Source: Methylococcaceae bacterium (GTDB lineage: Bacteria > Pseudomonadota > Gammaproteobacteria > Methylococcales > Methylomonadaceae). From it: a stretch of DNA of 21,909 nt. A model generated the notes under the pieces. The model was given only the letters and a program-made list of their open reading frames with translations. It was not told where the DNA came from and did not search any database. The stretch is from positions 1-21,909 of the forward strand of contig CANNLO010000040.1 in the NCBI GenBank assembly GCA_947505055.1, in the 5' to 3' direction. Position 1 is the first letter of the stretch, and each line of letters starts with the position of its first letter. The position numbers and the translations under genes are program-made. Of this stretch, positions 7,962-16,465 are shown piece after piece.

Positions 7962-10900
7962 TCATGGATAAAAGGCAGATCTATCGTAGAGAGCGAGATT
8001 TACTAATAAATTATATCTATAGGCAAACAGTAGGACCATTTGATGGTAATGAGGAGTGTCTTTATAACGATAAACCAACTGAAAGATATTTGATGGGGAC
8101 TCTGTATCCTCAAAATACAGATACAGCTTTAATAAATGATAATGAAGATCAAAGCTATCTATCATCTGTAGATGATGAAGTTGATGATTCACCTTTAAGC
8201 ATGATTTTTCAGCGTTTACCTGCATCAATGGGTATTAGTTTTTATGTGCAAAATTGTGATGCGCTGGAAATTGATATTTGGGGGGGGTGTTATAGAAATA
8301 TAACGAAAGAGGATATTAGTTTGGCAATGTCTTTGCCTGATGACAAGTCTTCTATACATGAAGATGGGCTAAGAGGATGGCCAAAATGGATTCGACAGTC
8401 TTTAGCAACCGAATTGGCGCCTGAGACCATAACGGTAGCTTCCAATTACAAAAATATTAATAAAATACCAGTCCTTGAAGCTAGAGCGCAAATACATACT
8501 GTTTGGCGCCACATGGGGCAGGGTGCTTTAATAACAGTGTCAATTCTAAATGCTATTGAACAAAATGAAGCTGATAGTGTTAATCCAGAACAATGTCTTT
8601 TTCAAGTAGGATTTAAATGTCGCCCTATCAATGGAATTATTTATGAATACCCATCAATTAGCAGGCTTTCCTATGATGAGGAGGAAGAGGAACTGGCTCT
8701 TCAGTATCGAAAAAATATCACCTATGCAGTAGGCCATGGATGTGCTGCTACATGGGAAAAAATGGGAGAATCTCCTGAAAGTATTCAAACAATTACAATG
8801 CCTATCTGTGAAGTTAGACCAGTTACTACGGTACTAAATGATATAAAAATAGATATGACGAATGTACTTTCTCTTCAGTATCTTGCAAATGAAAGTATTG
8901 AATCAGTAGAGCTAGTAAAGAACTTGGAAATCTTCATAGCTGGATATAGTCATTGGTATGATCAAATTTACGATGAAAAATTAGATCATAAATTTGACGC
9001 CGCAAAGAAAAGAATTACAAATCGCATTCAAAATGCGATTGTAAGAATGAAAAAGGGGGTTGAGTTACTGGGTAATAATAAAAATGTAAGAAAAGCCTTT
9101 GCTTTAGCTAATTTTGCAATGTTGAAGCAGATGATTCACACAGGGAATAAATTTAGTGGTAGTGAAAAAAATAGGGATCAAATTCCTTATTTGCGTCCCG
9201 ACTATAGGTCCCAACAATATAAGGAATTTGCTTGGAGGCCATTTCAGCTCGCTTTTCAGCTTCTTGTACTTGAATCAATGGTAAATCCAAATAGTGACGA
9301 TCACTCTAATGTTGATTTGCTTTGGTTTCCGACAGGTGGTGGTAAAACAGAAGCTTACTTTGCGCTTGCGGCTTTCGAGTTGATTTATCGTAGAATTGTG
9401 TACGGTGAAGAAGGTGCTGGTACATCGGTAATAAAAAGATATACTTTAAGACTTCTTACTACACAGCAGTTTCAGCGAGCAGCAACACTTGTCTGCGCAA
9501 TTGAATTGATGAGAAAAGAAAATCAGAAATTGTTAGGAAAAACACCCTTTAAGTTAGGTCTATGGGTTGGTGAGGCTTCAAGCCCTAATAAGTATACGTC
9601 GGACAGTGATCATTCTAAAGGTGCATATGAGTTATATAAGGATATGCTTGAGGAGGATAGGCCAGAAAATCCTTTCCAGTTACAAATTTGCCCATGGTGT
9701 GGCACAAAAATAGTTCCATACAAGCGCACGGAAGATGAAGATGACTACGGCGTGCGTGCGACTCAGACATCCTTCAAGTTCTTTTGTACCTCAAGTGATT
9801 GTGAACTACATGAAGCAATACCTGTAACTGTTGTAGATGAAGATATTTTTGAGTGTTCCCCAAGCTTCATAATAGGTACGGTGGATAAATTCGCACGGCT
9901 TGCTTGGGATGATCGAGCATCTAGCATGTTTGGTCACCCTACAGGAAAACACCGACCTCCTTCTTTAATAATACAAGATGAGCTTCATTTAATATCGGGA
10001 CCTTTAGGTACAATTGCTGGCGTTTATGAAGCGGGGATAAGCACTATTATTGAAGCCAGAGGTGGAAAGCCAAAAGTGATAGCCGCGACTGCCACGATTA
10101 GACGAGCTGCTGATCAAGTTCAAAGATTGTACGGTAGTGATGTACGTATATTTCCGCCGCCTGGTATTTCGTCAGATGATTCATATTTTGCACGTATTGA
10201 TCATAAGGCATCAGGTCGTATATATGTTGGTGTGATGGGGCAGGGGCACTCCCCGATTACAACCATGGTACATACCTCTGCAGTTTTGAGTCAGTCTGTT
10301 CTTGAAAACAAAATAGGTGATGTTGCAAAAGACTCATGGTGGACACAGGTAATCTATCATAATAGTCGACGTGAGTTAGGTAAAACCATGACACTTGCAC
10401 GAGATGATATTCCTGAACGAGTGAAGGTCATTGCCTCAAATGAAGATAATATGAGAGGAATAGATAATGTCGAAGAACTCTCTGCAAATGTGAGAGGCAT
10501 TGAAATACCAAAAATTCTTTCAAGATTAAAAAAAGCCTCTGATGATAAAGAGGTAATTGATATACTTCCTTGTACAAATATGATTTCAGTTGGGGTTGAT
10601 GTCAATAGATTGGGTTTGATGTTGATAGTAGGTCAACCTAAAACTACTGCTGAGTATATTCAAGCCTCAAGTAGAGTTGGCCGTGATGACAATCTCCCCC
10701 CAGGTATCGTTGTTACGCTGTATTCTGGTTCAAAACCTAGAGATAGGTCGCACTACGAAAATTTTGAGGCTTACCATAATGCTTTATATCGAGCAGTAGA
10801 ACCAACCAGTGTTACTCCCTTCGCTTCACCATCGAGAGATAGAGCTTTACATGCAGCTATAGTAATTCTTGTTCGTCATGCTTGTGGTCTAGGTGCTAAT

Positions 10901-11221
10901 AATGATGCCGATAAATTTGACCCTCAAAATGCGGTTATCAAGAAAAATATTGATCTTCTTGTTAAGCGAATGATTCGCGCAGAACCGGCGGAAGAAGTTA
11001 ATATTGTGAGGCATGTTAGAGCCATAGTTGATGAATGGACTAATAAAATTTTAACAGCCTCCTCTGATAATAAACCGTTGAGATATTCTAATAAAGCGGG
11101 GCGACAGTATGCTTCTTTGTTGAAACACTTTGGTGAAAATGATGGAGAAGGTTGGCCAACATTAAATTCAATGCGAAATGTAGACATGGCATCTTCAATA
11201 AAAATCACGGGAGAGGATTAA
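7958..11221 (+). CDS. drmA: DrmA-like DISARM helicase
   Basis: A 1087-residue superfamily 2 helicase matching DrmA, the core DISARM motor. Walker A FPTGGGKT is at 457-464, a zinc-ribbon insertion at 578-615 (CPWC, then C610 and C615), the DELH box at 674-677 within IIQDELHLISGPLGT, TATIRR at 711-716, and the C-terminal RecA lobe with NMISVGVDVNRLG (874-886) and QASSRVGR (902-909). The DELHLISGPLGT and TTAEYIQASSRVGR segments are characteristic of this family. The N-terminal 450 residues show no domain I recognise. The start ATG at 7958 overlaps the previous stop and has AGGA ten bases upstream; a second ATG two codons later is possible. A run of eight G at 8280-8287 encodes W-G-G at residues 108-110. 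In DISARM, DrmA pairs with DrmB, which begins two bases after this gene ends, giving strong support from context. Confidence 0.9.
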   Translation: MIMDKRQIYRRERDLLINYIYRQTVGPFDGNEECLYNDKPTERYLMGTLYPQNTDTALINDNEDQSYLSSVDDEVDDSPLSMIFQRLPASMGISFYVQNCDALEIDIWGGCYRNITKEDISLAMSLPDDKSSIHEDGLRGWPKWIRQSLATELAPETITVASNYKNINKIPVLEARAQIHTVWRHMGQGALITVSILNAIEQNEADSVNPEQCLFQVGFKCRPINGIIYEYPSISRLSYDEEEEELALQYRKNITYAVGHGCAATWEKMGESPESIQTITMPICEVRPVTTVLNDIKIDMTNVLSLQYLANESIESVELVKNLEIFIAGYSHWYDQIYDEKLDHKFDAAKKRITNRIQNAIVRMKKGVELLGNNKNVRKAFALANFAMLKQMIHTGNKFSGSEKNRDQIPYLRPDYRSQQYKEFAWRPFQLAFQLLVLESMVNPNSDDHSNVDLLWFPTGGGKTEAYFALAAFELIYRRIVYGEEGAGTSVIKRYTLRLLTTQQFQRAATLVCAIELMRKENQKLLGKTPFKLGLWVGEASSPNKYTSDSDHSKGAYELYKDMLEEDRPENPFQLQICPWCGTKIVPYKRTEDEDDYGVRATQTSFKFFCTSSDCELHEAIPVTVVDEDIFECSPSFIIGTVDKFARLAWDDRASSMFGHPTGKHRPPSLIIQDELHLISGPLGTIAGVYEAGISTIIEARGGKPKVIAATATIRRAADQVQRLYGSDVRIFPPPGISSDDSYFARIDHKASGRIYVGVMGQGHSPITTMVHTSAVLSQSVLENKIGDVAKDSWWTQVIYHNSRRELGKTMTLARDDIPERVKVIASNEDNMRGIDNVEELSANVRGIEIPKILSRLKKASDDKEVIDILPCTNMISVGVDVNRLGLMLIVGQPKTTAEYIQASSRVGRDDNLPPGIVVTLYSGSKPRDRSHYENFEAYHNALYRAVEPTSVTPFASPSRDRALHAAIVILVRHACGLGANNDADKFDPQNAVIKKNIDLLVKRMIRAEPAEEVNIVRHVRAIVDEWTNKILTASSDNKPLRYSNKAGRQYASLLKHFGENDGEGWPTLNSMRNVDMASSIKITGED

Positions 11222-11222
11222 T

Positions 11223-13097
11223 ATGGCTGATGGAACATTAAGGCAAATCAGGCGTTCGCAATATATTTCATCATTTGGGGTCGGTGCTATTTTAGATCTT
11301 GGTAATGAATCTTTTATTGCGAGTGATATATCCAAATGGGGTAATTCTTCCGGACAGGTTATTCATCTTAAAAGACTTGAATATCGACTAAAAGTTAAAG
11401 AGTTTCGTATGCCACCTGTCCCTAAAGGATTTTGGGACAGTTATTCTCATAAATTGCCTTATTATCGGTTTCCCCAATGGCTTTTTTGCCCTTCTTGTAG
11501 AAAACTCATTCAATGGAGTACAACTAAGGAAAAAAAAGGTGAACTTCCCCGTTGTGAGAATAATAATTGTCGTGGGCATAAAGTACTTGTACCTATGCGT
11601 TTTGTTATGGCTTGTGAAAATGGCCATCTTGGAGATATTCCTTGGCAAAGATGGGCTCATTCTCGTCATAACGTTGCTGAAAAAGGTCGGTGTGAAAGTA
11701 ATGATCTTGAGTTTAGATCTTTGTTTGGAAAAGGAGGAGGACTTGCTTCATTAGAAATCAAATGCATTGGATGTGGATCAAGTAGATCTTTGCAGGGAAT
11801 TGCAAGCAAGGAAAGCATGAAATCAATAGGTATAACCTGTCGCGGTAAACAGCCATGGGAATTTATCGTACATGGTCATATTGCTGAATGTGTGCAAACG
11901 CCTCAAGTACTGCAAAGAGGAGCAACAAATTTATATTATCCCAAAACCATTTCAGCTCTTGATATACCTCTAGGATATGCCGATCCATACATAACGAATT
12001 TGGAACAAGAGATTCGTTCCAATTCATATTTTGATCTAATGGTCAAAAGACTGAATTCAGCATCTGGTGATAATGTTACTGTGTTTGTTCGTGGTCTAGC
12101 TGAGGAAATTGCAATAGATGTTAATTGTGATATTCAGGTTGTCTTAGATTTGGCTTACGGTAATGTCGAAATAAATGATAATACTGAATCTGAGTTATCA
12201 ATTAACGAGAAGGATGTCTTAGTTGAGGAATGGCCAATTCTCACTAACCCACCTATTGATATTGAAAATCGTAGTCTTTTTTTTGCAGAGTCGACCTCAC
12301 TTAATGGATTGCATAACTCATATGGATTGACTGATCTAATAGATAAGTTGGTTTTGGTGCGTCGTTTACGTGAAGTTAGAGTGTTAAGAGGTTTTCACAG
12401 AATATCTCCAGGCGATGAAGATACGCTTGTAAAGGCTGACTTAGATAAACATAAATCATGGTTGCCAGGCATCGAAGTCTTTGGTGAAGGCATTTTCATT
12501 TCATTTTCTGAGCAGGCAATTGCCTTATGGGAAAAAAACCACTGTACTGAAATTGGAAAGCGTCTTGATAAGATGATGCAGCGCTATAAAGACATTCAGT
12601 TAGATTATCTTCCTGAGCCTACCCCTCGATTTGTTATGTTACATACATTTTCACACTTACTGATGCGTCAGCTTGCTTTTGAGTGTGGATATTCATCTTC
12701 TTCATTAAGAGAACGAATTTACTCCGCAGAACCTAATAGCGAAAAAGGGCCAATGGCTGGCGTTCTTATTTACACTGCTGATGCTGATTCAGAAGGTTCG
12801 CTTGGTGGACTGGTACGCCAAGGATTACCAGATAGGTTAATACCAACCTTATTAACTGCACTTGAGCGTGGCTCATGGTGTTCTGCTGATCCAATATGTA
12901 GAGAGTTATCTGGGCAGGGTTTGCAGGGTCTGAATAGAGCAGCATGCCATTCTTGTGCACTTATGTCTGAAACTAGTTGTACTTGTAGTAATACACTTTT
13001 GGATCGTATGACTGTAATAGGCACTGATGTTGAATATGGTGATTATGGTTTTTTTGCACCAGTACTTTCCCGTCTTGCAAAGGAGCCTATATTGTGA
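11223..13097 (+). CDS. drmB: DrmB-like DUF1998 protein
   Basis: A 624-residue protein matching DrmB, the DUF1998 partner of the DrmA helicase. The start of the protein has the family-like RRSQYISSFGVGAILDLG stretch (10-27). Several zinc-binding Cys pairs follow: C89/C92, C111/C116, C131 with CENGHLGD, and C181/C184. The C-terminal DUF1998 region runs from about 465 to 590, with HTFSHLLMRQLA (474-485), TADADSEGSLGG (518-529) and a Cys cluster at 553, 559, 575, 578, 586 and 588. The ATG at 11223 follows a GAGAGG site six bases upstream, one base after the drmA stop codon. Its stop overlaps the next start in GTGA (13094-13097). In DISARM, DrmA and DrmB form the core complex that recognises and handles incoming DNA; the sequence itself shows only the metal-binding and DUF1998 signatures. 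Confidence 0.9.
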   Translation: MADGTLRQIRRSQYISSFGVGAILDLGNESFIASDISKWGNSSGQVIHLKRLEYRLKVKEFRMPPVPKGFWDSYSHKLPYYRFPQWLFCPSCRKLIQWSTTKEKKGELPRCENNNCRGHKVLVPMRFVMACENGHLGDIPWQRWAHSRHNVAEKGRCESNDLEFRSLFGKGGGLASLEIKCIGCGSSRSLQGIASKESMKSIGITCRGKQPWEFIVHGHIAECVQTPQVLQRGATNLYYPKTISALDIPLGYADPYITNLEQEIRSNSYFDLMVKRLNSASGDNVTVFVRGLAEEIAIDVNCDIQVVLDLAYGNVEINDNTESELSINEKDVLVEEWPILTNPPIDIENRSLFFAESTSLNGLHNSYGLTDLIDKLVLVRRLREVRVLRGFHRISPGDEDTLVKADLDKHKSWLPGIEVFGEGIFISFSEQAIALWEKNHCTEIGKRLDKMMQRYKDIQLDYLPEPTPRFVMLHTFSHLLMRQLAFECGYSSSSLRERIYSAEPNSEKGPMAGVLIYTADADSEGSLGGLVRQGLPDRLIPTLLTALERGSWCSADPICRELSGQGLQGLNRAACHSCALMSETSCTCSNTLLDRMTVIGTDVEYGDYGFFAPVLSRLAKEPIL

Positions 13098-14476
13098 GAA
13101 TGCCAAATTCGAAAGAAATGAGTAAAGAACAGCAACGTATTTATCTCGATGCACCTTTGGATGAATCAATTTTAGTAACAGGCCCGCCTGGCACAGGTAA
13201 AACGGTGATCGCTTTTCTAAGGGCTCAGACAGTTTCAAAGCTCGGTAGTAAGTCTACAGTCGGAATGTTCAATAATGTCTTGAGAAGTTATACCAGTAAC
13301 GTTGGAGATAATAGTTTCGACGTAACGACTATTCATAAATGGATTTATACTTGGTGGAATATTTTAAGTCCTCTTGGAGAAATGGACGGAATAACAAACG
13401 TTTATCTGGAATGTCCATTTGGTGAAAAAGATAAGGCTAAGGCGTTTGGTGCTAAATGGGATAAATTCAAAAAAAAATGGTATGTATCAGGTGACGTATA
13501 TCAATCAAGTAGTTCATCATTTGCACGTTGGAATCCAACCTTCGGAAATATGGAGTTACCGAAGAAAATTGAAGATGAATGGCAGCATGATTGGAGTAAG
13601 ATTTCTGAGGTTGTATTTAATGGGGTTACAAAAGGAAATATTAATAAAAATGATGTTAACTGGGGGCACTTAATAATAGATGAGGCTCAGGATCTCCCAG
13701 TTGAAATGTTTGAAGCGTTGAATTTAATTATGAAGTTAATATTTAAAGCTGATTCTATGGGTTCTAAACCAGCCATTACAGTCTTTGCTGATGAGAATCA
13801 GAGATTGAAAGAGCATTCAAACTCAACAATAAATGATATTGTAAATAAACTTAGATTACCTAAAGATAGAATATATTCTCTATCAAAAAACTATAGAAAT
13901 ACCCTTCAGATTGCTAAGTTGGCAGCAAATTTTTATACTGGACTAAAGACAGGAATACCAGATTTGCCTATTTTAGAAGGTGAGCTTCCTTTGCTTTTTG
14001 AGGGTAAAAATCTGAATGATTCAGTTGAATATATTTATCGCTACGCGGTTAATCATGAAAATGAGGATATTGGTGTGATAACCCAAAGCGACAAGGTAAG
14101 AAAGCAGTTGATTAATCGTTTAGGTAGTAGATTAAAAGAAAGTACAACTCTGAAATTACAAAGCTACTCTAGTAAAGATAAAGAATGGAATGATAGTGAT
14201 AAACTTGAATTTGATAAGGGTGGGGTTATAACAGTTTTAAATAAACAAAGTTGTAAAGGCTTAGAGTTTGACGCTGTTTTTTTACCTGAGTTACAGAGTG
14301 TATCGGTTGCTCCCGATGATAAGGATCAGTTTATGATGGAAATGTATGTTATGACTTCAAGAGCAAGACGCTTAGTCACTTTAATGTATAGTAATGAAGG
14401 TGATAGTGTTCCTGCGATTCTCTCTTATATTCCCAGTCGCAATTCTGGTTTGCTGGAGTATGTAAATGGGAAATGA
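13094..14476 (+). CDS. Superfamily 1 helicase with inserted DUF5710-like module
   Basis: A 460-residue UvrD-like helicase. Visible motifs are Walker A GPPGTGKT (30-37), DEAQ Walker B (196-199), VFADENQR (230-237), KNYRNT (265-270), NKQSCKGLEFD (383-393) and VMTSRARR (419-426). Between Walker A and Walker B, residues about 102-147 have a different look: a CPFGEKDKAKAFGAKWD segment, then KKKWYV and FARWNP. This fits DUF5710, a small module found in primase-like and plasmid proteins. It sits where SF1 helicases have their 1B insertion. No nuclease domain is seen. The start is GTG at 13094 inside the drmB stop, with AAAGGAG eight bases upstream; ATG at 13100 is an alternative. A nine-A tract at 13469-13477 lies within the inserted module. 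Its reading frame overlaps the next gene by eleven bases, so it belongs to the drmAB operon. Confidence 0.85.
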   Translation: MRMPNSKEMSKEQQRIYLDAPLDESILVTGPPGTGKTVIAFLRAQTVSKLGSKSTVGMFNNVLRSYTSNVGDNSFDVTTIHKWIYTWWNILSPLGEMDGITNVYLECPFGEKDKAKAFGAKWDKFKKKWYVSGDVYQSSSSSFARWNPTFGNMELPKKIEDEWQHDWSKISEVVFNGVTKGNINKNDVNWGHLIIDEAQDLPVEMFEALNLIMKLIFKADSMGSKPAITVFADENQRLKEHSNSTINDIVNKLRLPKDRIYSLSKNYRNTLQIAKLAANFYTGLKTGIPDLPILEGELPLLFEGKNLNDSVEYIYRYAVNHENEDIGVITQSDKVRKQLINRLGSRLKESTTLKLQSYSSKDKEWNDSDKLEFDKGGVITVLNKQSCKGLEFDAVFLPELQSVSVAPDDKDQFMMEMYVMTSRARRLVTLMYSNEGDSVPAILSYIPSRNSGLLEYVNGK

Positions 14477-16214
14477 AGATAAGATGGCTGTGGATACTGA
14501 GTTAAAGAATGAGGTTAAATATAGATGGTATGCCCCATTAAATAGAAATAATTTGATTGTTTTGTTGGCTGGTGGGGTTATTTCACCGTCTAAGGGTTAT
14601 GCTAATTATGAAAAAGATCTTCAAAGATTTGCTGGTGATGGTTTTTTATTGGTTCGTAATGGAATTTCTTCAAAGGTAATTGACTCTGAGGATCTATCTG
14701 GCAATGCTGGATTTACTGTATTAGTTGAAATTAATATTGATGATCTAGATACTGCTTCTTATGGATTAGATGAGCAGGGTGAGTTTTCTGATAGTACGAT
14801 ATCAATCAATAAAAGTGATGCTTGTTTTTTGTCTTTGATAGGGGTCATCCCGATAACAAAGGTTGAGGCAGTTCATTTTAGATCTGATTCAGATAAAAAA
14901 AATTTTATTGTTAGGCAGTTTGAAAATGTTCCAATGGATATCATTCCGTTTGAAGTTTCTGAACAACTCTTCAAACACGATGTATCAGACATTGCCATTC
15001 AAGCACTGGAAAGATTATCTGAGGGTAACAATGATGATTGTAAGTTAAAAAAACATTATGCAAAGTCAGATTCCTATACTGGATGTGTTGCATTATTAGT
15101 CAACACAATTCCGACTAATGATAGTTGGTTTTACTTATTAGAAAAAATTCTAATATCTAAAGACTATAATTGTATTCCTAGTTTAGTAGCTTCAGAAATA
15201 ATCCAAGATAAGCTTGATTGCGCGTTATTTGCAACTGCATTTTCAATGATGATGGAAATGGATGTGTCACAAGGATGGCAAGCAAAGAAAGTGCTTTCTG
15301 ATATATATGCATCAATTAATAAAGATATATTAACTGAAAAAGAACTAAAACAGCTAAATGTCTGGTTAATAGCCTGTGAGGATATACTAAATAACAAAAG
15401 GAGTGTTACACCTCTCTCAGATAGTAAAATGAAAGTTGGTCGTGCGATATTACTTTTATTATTAAGGCCAAATCCCATAGATGTTTTGAATTCATCTAAT
15501 TCATCACTTAAACCTGGGATGGAAGTTTTATCTTTAGCTGCAATGTTATCTGGCGCAAGATATGGATTTGAATCACTACCTAATGAATTGAAATCAACTG
15601 AGCCAGGGTTCGGTTTATATGCTAATTTAAAATCAGATTTAATTAATATAGCTTGGGAGAAATCTGTTTTACATGCGTATAGCTGTGTACCTAAAGTAAA
15701 CATAATAATTACTGAATGGGCTGTGGTTGGTCAATGTTATGAGGTACTGATTGATGATAAGACTCTTTTAGAGATAAAAGATGAGGGACCTGAAGAATTA
15801 AGATCGATACTTACTCTTGCGAAAAGTACTGGTATCAATATGATATATGAACGTGGGCATTTAAGGTTGAATTATTGTTATGAATTCAATGATGGTCATA
15901 GCAACATGGTTTATATAAGTGTATGTGAATCAACTAATAAAAATTATAAAATTATAAGGTTTTGGTCTAAATGTCTCGATATTTCCACAACAAAAGGTAA
16001 AAAAATATTCAATAAGGCTATGTGGCGAGCAATCTTAGAAAAAAATTGTGAACCTAGTGTTTTTTGTCGTTTTGGTGTTTCTGAGGCTGAAAAATCAGTC
16101 TTAATTATTTCTGATCAAATGGTTTCAAGTATAAATAATAACTCCCTTATTCCTATTATTGAAAATGTAGCTATCACAGCAGATAATTTTAGAAGAGAAT
16201 ACGGTCTAAAGTAA
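14466..16214 (+). CDS. Unrecognised 582-residue protein of the DISARM-like operon
   Basis: I do not recognise this family. The first 160 residues look like a mixed alpha/beta domain, with WYAPLNRNN at 21-29 and LAGGVISPSKGY at 33-44. The middle (about 190-330) looks helical, and the last 200 residues are again mixed. No Walker motif, HKD phospholipase motif, PD-(D/E)XK core, methylase motif, signal peptide or membrane segment is visible, so it is not an obvious DrmC. It starts at ATG 14466, eleven bases inside the preceding helicase gene, with GGAG seven bases upstream; ATG at 14484 is an alternative. It is the last gene of the five-gene plus-strand operon, which argues for a role in the same system, perhaps as a structural or specificity subunit. 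That role is inferred from position only. Confidence 0.75.
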   Translation: MGNEDKMAVDTELKNEVKYRWYAPLNRNNLIVLLAGGVISPSKGYANYEKDLQRFAGDGFLLVRNGISSKVIDSEDLSGNAGFTVLVEINIDDLDTASYGLDEQGEFSDSTISINKSDACFLSLIGVIPITKVEAVHFRSDSDKKNFIVRQFENVPMDIIPFEVSEQLFKHDVSDIAIQALERLSEGNNDDCKLKKHYAKSDSYTGCVALLVNTIPTNDSWFYLLEKILISKDYNCIPSLVASEIIQDKLDCALFATAFSMMMEMDVSQGWQAKKVLSDIYASINKDILTEKELKQLNVWLIACEDILNNKRSVTPLSDSKMKVGRAILLLLLRPNPIDVLNSSNSSLKPGMEVLSLAAMLSGARYGFESLPNELKSTEPGFGLYANLKSDLINIAWEKSVLHAYSCVPKVNIIITEWAVVGQCYEVLIDDKTLLEIKDEGPEELRSILTLAKSTGINMIYERGHLRLNYCYEFNDGHSNMVYISVCESTNKNYKIIRFWSKCLDISTTKGKKIFNKAMWRAILEKNCEPSVFCRFGVSEAEKSVLIISDQMVSSINNNSLIPIIENVAITADNFRREYGLK

Positions 16215-16465
16215 TAATTATAAAAGTTGTTATTAGGTATTACCGACTTTAATAATCTTCTGCATTAGAAGTTTATAATGCTTATTAATATTGAGATATA
16301 CAATAAGTTTTATAATATTAGGTGAGCGTTTATTAGGTATTAGAAAATTTTCTTAGAGTTTAATGTTAGTACAGTTGTAATTTGTATTTATTATGATTTT
16401 AAAACATAACTATTATCTTCAATTGGCGAAAATAAAGGTTATGTTTTGAATCAGACCATTAATGA
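16215..16465. other. Convergent intergenic region with direct repeats
   Basis: About 250 AT-rich bases lie between the converging plus-strand operon and the minus-strand Hsp70-like gene. A 13-base direct repeat, TTATTAGGTATTA, occurs at 16230-16242 and again at 16330-16342, exactly 100 bases apart. The first copy lies in the loop of a weak hairpin (AAAGTTG with CGACTTT, about 16223-16250) after the 582-residue gene. The inverted repeat at 16401-16447 is listed separately. No ORF is supported here. Confidence 0.6.
16401..16447. terminator. Inverted repeat, possible bidirectional terminator
   Basis: AAAACATAAC (16401-16410) and GTTATGTTTT (16438-16447) form a perfect ten-base inverted repeat around a 27-base loop. 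Each strand ends the stem in a T run. The position between the ends of two converging operons, 19 bases after the stop of the Hsp70-like gene, fits a shared terminator. The AT-rich stem and long loop make it weaker than a classic terminator. Confidence 0.45.

Noticed and set aside
15164..15703. 179-codon minus-strand ORF opposite the 582-residue gene
   Set aside because: It lies wholly opposite a well-supported operon gene, shows no domain and has no convincing start signals; it is best explained as an antisense shadow.
14466..16214. DrmC phospholipase-D protein
   Set aside because: The gene is in a suitable position, but no HxKxxxxD motif is visible in the protein.
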